Positions 57,431 to 64,000 of a stretch of 64,000 nucleotides of DNA are shown piece by piece. The position numbers and the translations under genes are program-made. Position 1 is the stretch's first letter, and each line of letters begins with the position of its first letter. The notes under the pieces are model-generated. The model worked only from the letters and a program-made list of their open reading frames with translations. It was not told the origin of the DNA and searched no databases. Source of the stretch: Hyaloperonospora brassicae. Taxonomy: Eukaryota > Oomycota > Peronosporomycetes > Peronosporales > Peronosporaceae. The stretch lies in contig CANTFL010000199.1 of assembly GCA_947650285.1 (NCBI GenBank), positions 1 through 64,000 on the forward strand, in the 5' to 3' direction.

Positions 57431-60400
57431 TTTTCAGTGTAATTATTTTGTATACCTCATATCCACAAGACTCGCAAACTTGTACATGAGCACACATAGT
57501 GCGTCATATAATAGAATGTATATGCAACTAGCAGAATGCCACGTTTGGACGTTTCGTGAGATAAGCTTACTAAAGAATTCAAACATAACTACGGACACAA
57601 ATACTTTGCAAATATATGTTTCAAGCTGCAAAACCTATGTTTAGTTGGTGATGTTAATGCACAACACTCGCGCCATCATGCCCACCCGGCCCCAACTTTG
57701 TTTGCATTGCTAAAACGTATTTTACTTCTACTGAACGATTACTCTCAGCTAGTGATAGCATTATGCATTGCAACGAAAGCTGTTTATTGCTGAACTCAAT
57801 ACATTGCTGTATTGAATTAATTTATTGACGCTAGCAATTATGCAACAAAATATTTGCTGATGCAGGTTGGCAAAGACGAAATGAATCACTTCTCCCTAAT
57901 ATTACGTGGTTGCTTATTCTCAGGGCAAGTAAATAAAAAGTGTGTATATAAAAACCACTGAATAGGATGAATTCTTTATTTTTTATCATCTATCATCGAT
58001 AAAAACTTAATTGATTACACATACATACTTTCATTTTGCTGAACAGAAAATTCATTAAACTGTATTATATCAATTGCGAGTTTACTGCCCTTCATTGGAC
58101 AACATTTTGCCTCAATTAATTTTATTTTCGCATGATATACAGATCATTAGACTAAATTCGATACGTGAATGTTTACTTGTGCCGGCACGGTATTAGTTAG
58201 CTGCGATGCACAAGAGAAATCATATACTTTTCGACAATTATTTATAAATATAGCGTACTTAGTGCTGCTTATAGATATGAGAAAAGCGTACGCGCAGATT
58301 AAGCTTGTAGCTTGTCCGATTAGTGGATTCATTATATCTAATTTCCTCTGAATAATGATCGACTGCATATTTCTTTTTATCCGAGCAGGATACCCCACAA
58401 CGGTTTAGTTTACTGCTGTCCTTCTGATGACATCGCATCTGCTGTGATCGACACCACATATAATGACCGCATTTACGACATGGAAATTGTCACAATACTT
58501 TCAATAATCATCATGATCGTGTACAAAAAGAACCGTCGCAATTTGTTTAAATCTTATAGCATCAACGTGTGCCAATATAAATGCGTGATGCGGTGTTTAC
58601 TACAGGCTATGGCTATTCTTTCGTTGCATGCGCCGTACAGCTATTTCATCTCCGAACAATTAAAAGGCAGTTCGTTATATAAATAATGGCGTTGGGTATT
58701 TTTGGACAATCATTTAATTGCAGTGACTTATTTGTGTCCTCTGATCATTCAACACGAGGTTTTTGTTCGAGTCTTATGATTAATTTTTTACGATCCGTCT
58801 GATTTTAGCTGCAAAATAAATGTCAACGCCTTTAAAAACATATAGACATGAGTCAATTAAGTGCTCAATTAGAGAGACACTTCGAAGAAAAATCGCATTA
58901 TTTACGAGATAGAATAGACTTGCGCGTGACTGAAATTTCATACGTCAACAGCTCAGTGCATTAGTTTGAGAAGAACAAAAATATATACATGAGTGGCGTA
59001 TGCTGTACGATTATGTTGAAAAGATACATTTAAAGAGTAGGGACTAACAAGTCGCTTGTCATATAGACAATCTACTTATTAATTCTCATGCGCCTATATC
59101 TAGGCAACAAAATTGAGGTAAATTCAATTTAAACCATTGAAGCGTAAAGAAAGAGAAAGAATGAGAATAATGAAGATAGAAAAACATAAATGTCGCCTAG
59201 CTTCAGCATCGAAGAAATGGTAACACGCTCAATGTGGGAGGAATATTTGCGCAAATCTGCACACTTAATATCCAAATATTGAACTATTTGGATAATAATG
59301 ATGACAAGTATAAAATCTAAGTCTGGATTGCGCCAACTATTACAATAAACGCTCTGTCTGGACTAGAGTAATATCTTACGAAAGTGTAGAGTTTCTTAGG
59401 CTTTATTTTTTTTAGAGAAACTGCTCATTTCGAGAATATTGATATTTTCACGTACCGCTGTTTCATTTGTGTAAGACGCTGCCTATAACTGTTGATACTT
59501 ACAGAATGTACTGCCGGTCTTATCGTGGATTTTTTAATGATCTAGATTCAAATGTCGTTTCTTCTTTACGCATGGCACGCCTATTGAAAACTTGATTTGT
59601 GCTACGAATAGTTGAAAGTCAGGATCCATAGAATGGACGTGGTTAATCATATAAATGGACGCTTTACACGAGTACTCTCATCAGGAAAACTTGTTCCTAA
59701 AATATATACGAAGATAAGCTATTTTAAATAACAGATGCTAATACGTGTACTTCGTCTCGATGTGCAGTGTACAAAGGCTCAACCAACGGTGAGAAAGGTC
59801 ATCGACAAAGCATCCCTCGATGCGCGCATCGAAAAAATGCAAATAGCACAACTTCTGTACAAACCACTGAGAAATTACTGAAACCTCGGTCATTGAGGAT
59901 TGCATTTAGATCCACCGCTTTAATTAATATGATCATTCTCTACATGCGATTCTTAAACATCGATAAGACATACATATTTTTATCATCATACTACCCGAAA
60001 TGAGATGTTATTAACAACAGACCTCTTCTCATACCTCTACAGATTAGCAGTTTCGTTGTAGCGTCAGATCTCGTTACCGATGATCTCATTGTTTAGATGA
60101 GACTATCTGAATATATAACAATCACTCATATTTTATATTAATATTTCGAAACAGGTTACTGTTCAACTAATGATGTCAAAGAAGACAGCACGTCGAAAAG
60201 AACCCTCTAAGGATGCGGTTTACACAGAAAGATATATATGTATACATCTTTTTAGTTAATTATGGATACGCTACACTCGAAGGCCTGCGAACACGCGAGA
60301 TATATTTTATAATACAAAGACATCTATCTACGCGTGCAATACGAAAGTTAGAAGCAATATATTGCAATACATTGCCCCATTGTATAAATAAAAGCTTTTA

Positions 60401-60811
60401 CTGAAGGAACAGTCGTTGCAATCCATCTTTTGGAATGATAATAATGACACAATCTCACTGTATTTGCGTATTCACGAAAGGTGGATAAATATTGGCGATC
60501 ACATCCGTCGTGATTGAAAAGATTGAGTCTCGAAGGCTTTTCGCATGTGGTTGTGGGATGGGCGAAACGTTTAAGGTAATTGTTACACTTTATACCTCGT
60601 GCCTTGTCCGTTCTGTTGGCACATCTCTATCACATGCTGGCCATGGTGAACCCAGCATTAATCGTCGAAAACGTATTAGTCATATTGCTACAAAAGCAGT
60701 CATCCCCTATCTTGTAAGTACAGCATTATTTTATTATATAAATCCATTATATCTTAAGATCTTGTTCTATCAATGATTGTATTCAGATCGCGACAATGTC
60801 ACACTAAAGAC
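57431..60811. other. AT-rich spacer between the repeat arms
   Basis: About 3.4 kb of AT-rich sequence similar in character to 25560-30400. A few frames of 60-94 codons (58444-58686, 60492-60776 plus) have no recognisable domain. No transposon or RNA gene recognised. Confidence 0.6.
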
Positions 60812-60996
60812 GAAACGGTGAAATACGAAGGATCGTATTGTCTCGGTTTGCCGAACCCAGTTTTTATGCTGATTCATGCTCTTCGCGAGCACTGTTGCAC
60901 TCGCGATCAATGAAACGAACGTCTAACACGAAGATCGTTGCACAGTGGTACCTCAGACGACACCGTTAACTCCTTGAGGTATCGAAAAACTATGGC

Positions 60997-62073
60997 ATGT
61001 TTATCGAGATGCTGCTCCAGCTTCTGGTGGCAACGCTATTGCTAGTGGTCATGATGTTATTGTGGGGGCGATTTCTTTGCTTCCCGAAGCGTCGAGCTTT
61101 TGCTCATTCGTACAGTTCGTCCTTTTTCGGTTTGCAGTCATGCGCGTGGGTGCGTAACTTGCATACAGAAAGACAGAATGACAGGAAGACATACGGACGA
61201 AATATGGATACCAAGAAGATCGATATTTGCCTTACACACACTCGCTGACAGCTTCACCCTTCAAGCTCGCACTCCTTTGAGTCACTTATTTGTTCGCTCC
61301 TGCCTTGCCAAATGAACCCTCATGCTCACTCATGATGGCACTAGTACGAAAGTTGCCACCCAAACCCACAGAGTGGGGGCGATCATGGGCGGGGGGGGGG
61401 GGTCTCAAGACCGTGGATGTCGACTGCAGAGCTCGGGATCTCATGATGATAGTTATATGTTTCAAACGCTGTCATAGGTACCGTGGTTCTGGCTATGTGA
61501 TATCGGCGAAGTCGGTGTGTAAGACGCAACGCATTAAATGACCACCACGGTTTGTGCCGTCATGTGTACTCACCAACCTCTAGATGCGTATTTGATTTTT
61601 TGATGCGCGCCGGGTCAACGTCTTATCAGAAGTCAAAATTCTACTTCATGAGCAACGTGTGTGGTGAGTGCGCAACAAGCGTGCGTATTGCGCTTTTCAA
61701 GTCGAGTGGTAGTAGCTACGAGAAAATTTGTCGAAAACTGCCCAGTGAATGCTTAGATCGTGGTGGACCGTGATTCACGCCTCTTCACATGGAGTTCTGG
61801 TGAAAGAACGCCAACGCTAAATTTGTGTTGTCTGATTCTGTATACCGCGGTCTATAGAGTCTGTCTGATCATAGTGCGGACACTGCGATGCTAACGTCAT
61901 CTGATTATGGTATACATGATCTCACTGGTACAGCATCCAGCACACGCTTGCCATTTGCACCATTCAGCAACAAGGGCCCTCAATACCAACAGCAAACCAG
62001 TAGAAGTCAGTTTCCTAGCATATCCACCTTCTTTCAGAATGCACCTGTCGTTCATGCGGGTGAACTGCCTTAG
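60997..62073 (+). other. Possible neighbouring host gene in the repeat arm (mirror copy 55728-56803 minus)
   Basis: 60997-61248 starts with a strong hydrophobic helix (MLLQLLVATLLLVVMMLLWG) and a basic patch; 61888-62073 is a polar Ser/Gln-rich end (SDYGIHDLTGTASSTRLPF, then SQFPSISTFFQNAPVVH). A spliced membrane-protein gene with these as first and last exons is conceivable. The opposite strand has an equally protein-like end at 56272-56514 (arm 1). I cannot decide between the strands and do not assign a function. Confidence 0.25.
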
Positions 62074-62355
62074 CATCCATCATATCTCCGGAAATAGTGA
62101 CGTAAGTGCTTCGTTGGGATCATAGAAATAGAACCTGCCTTTTAGTATACACTACAACGTACACATCCTTTGAGGTGTTACCGGTGACGTTGAAGTAACA
62201 CTTCTTTTGAACAGCTTGTATCCGAGTACTTTTGAATGCGCTTGAGCACATAAGTATGTTCCGCTTCAAATTAGTAAGAGCGAAATGAATGGCTCGCAGT
62301 GATTGAAGTCGCAGTGTCCCACAATCGCATCCAATACACAAGCACATTCTGCAAT

Positions 62356-64000
62356 ATGAGTGATATCTCCAAGGACTTCCACGCGCTCCTACACCGTATT
62401 GACGACGTTGCAGCGGTGCGCTCGATGCTTTTATCTTCTTGACGAGCTCATACTCCTTTCCTTCAGTTTGGCAACCGCAAACCGTTTCTAAACGACCCTT
62501 CTTGCACTGGACTAACAGGACGATTACACGGAGACGACGCCCTATGCGTCGCAGTACCGAGTACTTGAAATCCTACAAAAGATCAGAGTTGCCACTCCAT
62601 CTCCAGCTGTACGCCCGCTGTTTAAGATCGTAGCTGAGTAAAACACCAGTAAAAGCTGATTCGTTCCTTTATGTGATAATGCACAGCAAAAAGCCGTGGT
62701 AGCTGCTAAGCTAGGCGGAGTTTACCTAGCAGTGGGAGAGCCGCACAGTACGTCATTTGTAGTTTTCTAGTCTGAGACACGTGCATTGAAGTGATTTCCG
62801 CCTATGGTTTGACTTTGTCTCTGTTCTAGATGCTGAGCCAATGCTGTATGAAGCTGGGCAATTTTTCGTTCAGGAGCTGGTAACCTTCACGCAAAAGATT
62901 CCATTGGATGACAGCTCAAAGGGTGAAGTGAAAATCAAGGAGGTAGTGACGAAACTGCTGGCAGATATGCCACAAGTGGAGATAAAGAATGAGCACGAGG
63001 AGTTTGAGGGGTATGTCGTGGAGCTTTTGACTCAAATGGGCTTGCTTTGGTCGAAACGTTCTCGACTGCTCCGGGCGGTGTGCTATTTGACGACGGCGCT
63101 GAATGTGCTCGACAAATGCGGCCACAAAAAAGCCGACGGAATGGTGTCAGCTCAGACGATGACGCGTCTTTACCTTGCGCAGTCATACGAAAAATTGGGG
63201 ATGGCAGATAACTCGGCGGAGTTCTGTTTATCAACGCTGGAACTGCAGCTGTTGCAGTGTTTCGACGATACTGAAACTGGCGATATGTCGAAACCTACGG
63301 GTGCCCCTGACTGGGTGCGAAATGCGTTGAAGCTTGCCGAATACTACCTCGATGCAAACAACCTTAAAGATGCAGCCATATGTCTACAAGGTTGCGAGTA
63401 CATGCTGCTGTATAGAGGAATCGACGAGGGGGACGAGGAGGAAGAAGAGGAAGCCCAGATGTTACTCGTTGCTGACATTTACTCGATGTGGGGTCGGTTG
63501 CACATGACTACGCTTCGGTTCGCCGGGATGAGAAAGGAAGGGTCGTATGCAAGAAATGCTGGCCCTGCATTGCATCACCTCAGCAGCATGGAGGCAATAT
63601 TTGCCAAGCTCTCCCTTGCCCGACAATGGGGGAAAGGCCAATTGAAACCAGGACTCGGCATGATGTTTGTGTCCCCGCACTGTGTGGAAACGTATGAGCA
63701 AGCTCGCGACGTATTCAAAATGGGCATTCGCGCTTGTACACGTGCAAGGAAGGCGTTTGATCTTGATGGCTTTGTAACTGAGCATGTGCGCCTTTTGCAG
63801 CAAGAAAGTGCGTTGTATCGCCAATTGCTTCCGTTTGAGGATTCTCGGGGGCGACGTGTCGCAATGCAAAGGCGGAGACTAGCATTGTTGACATCCGTGC
63901 TTGGAGACACATTGAACGAACGTTCAATCCCGGTTGACATCCTCCAGGAAATTTACTTCGAGTGCGCAGAGATTAATACCGACGTCTTCGAGATCAAGCA
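62356..64000 (+). CDS. Second KBP copy, cut off by window end
   Basis: Mirror image of 53801-55445 in the second inverted-repeat arm. Inferred exons 62356-62415 and 62519-62629, main exon from about 62838; open to the last base (386 codons of the main exon). One amino-acid change is visible: codon 85 of the main exon is ACG (Thr, 63093) here and GCG (Ala) in the first copy. No disabling change within the window. Whether the gene is complete lies outside. Confidence 0.82.

Larger units (their letters stand above)
60812..64000. repeat. Inverted repeat, arm 2 (reaches window end)
   Basis: Reverse complement of 53801-56988; inner border at GAAACGGTG (60812). Visible differences include the Ala/Thr change in KBP, CTCGGTTTG for CTCGATTTG near 60842, and TTACACAC for TTTCACAC near 61232. 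Confidence 0.95.

Overview
The window looks like repeat-rich nuclear DNA of a Peronosporales oomycete (Phytophthora or downy-mildew type). This is inferred from the style of the Ty3/Gypsy polyproteins, from an LTR element that carries two RNase H domains, from short introns in the one recognisable host gene, and from AT-rich gene deserts next to moderately GC-rich transposons. Species cannot be told from the sequence alone.

Layout. (1) 20-22160: E1, a minus-strand Ty3/Gypsy element (LTRs 20-552 and 21629-22160, gag, protease, RT, RNase H, integrase, chromodomain). It is split by (2) 5256-19693: E2, a plus-strand 14.4-kb Ty3/Gypsy element with 1.8-kb LTRs, three CCHC knuckles, two RNase H domains and extreme GATC enrichment. 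(3) 22161-25560: decayed gene fragments. (4) 25560-34291: AT-rich, gene-poor DNA. (5) 34292-52338: E3, a third Ty3/Gypsy element (plus strand, perfect 11-bp terminal inverted repeats, 5-bp target duplication GAGAT). Its RT domain is interrupted at about 37779-47865 by a minus-strand LINE, which in turn contains a solo LTR (38975-40161, target duplication CTAG) related to E2. (6) 52344-55445: a gene relic and a KIF-binding-protein (KBP) homologue. (7) 53801-56988 and 60812-64000: arms of a nearly identical inverted repeat with a 3.8-kb AT-rich spacer; the second arm repeats the start of the KBP gene and is cut by the window end.

Most coding DNA is dead transposon. Frameshifts and stops break gag and pol of all three Gypsy elements and of the LINE. 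KBP is the only convincing intact host gene.

The signals that ordinary annotation does not explain are these. (a) Each of the three Gypsy elements has an antisense reading frame that starts at or just inside the 3' LTR and runs back toward pol. It encodes a Ser/Pro- or acid-rich N-terminal part and a coiled-coil part, and in E1 and E3 it overlaps the chromodomain/linker of pol on the other strand. (b) E3, and E1 in its LTRs, are packed with short perfect inverted repeats (stems to 11 bp, loops 2-8 nt) even inside gag-pol coding sequence, with conserved stems and at least one compensatory change between the two LTRs. (c) E1 and E2 have mosaic LTR divergence and no matching target duplication, which suggests recombination. 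All of this is read by eye; no alignment or database search was run.
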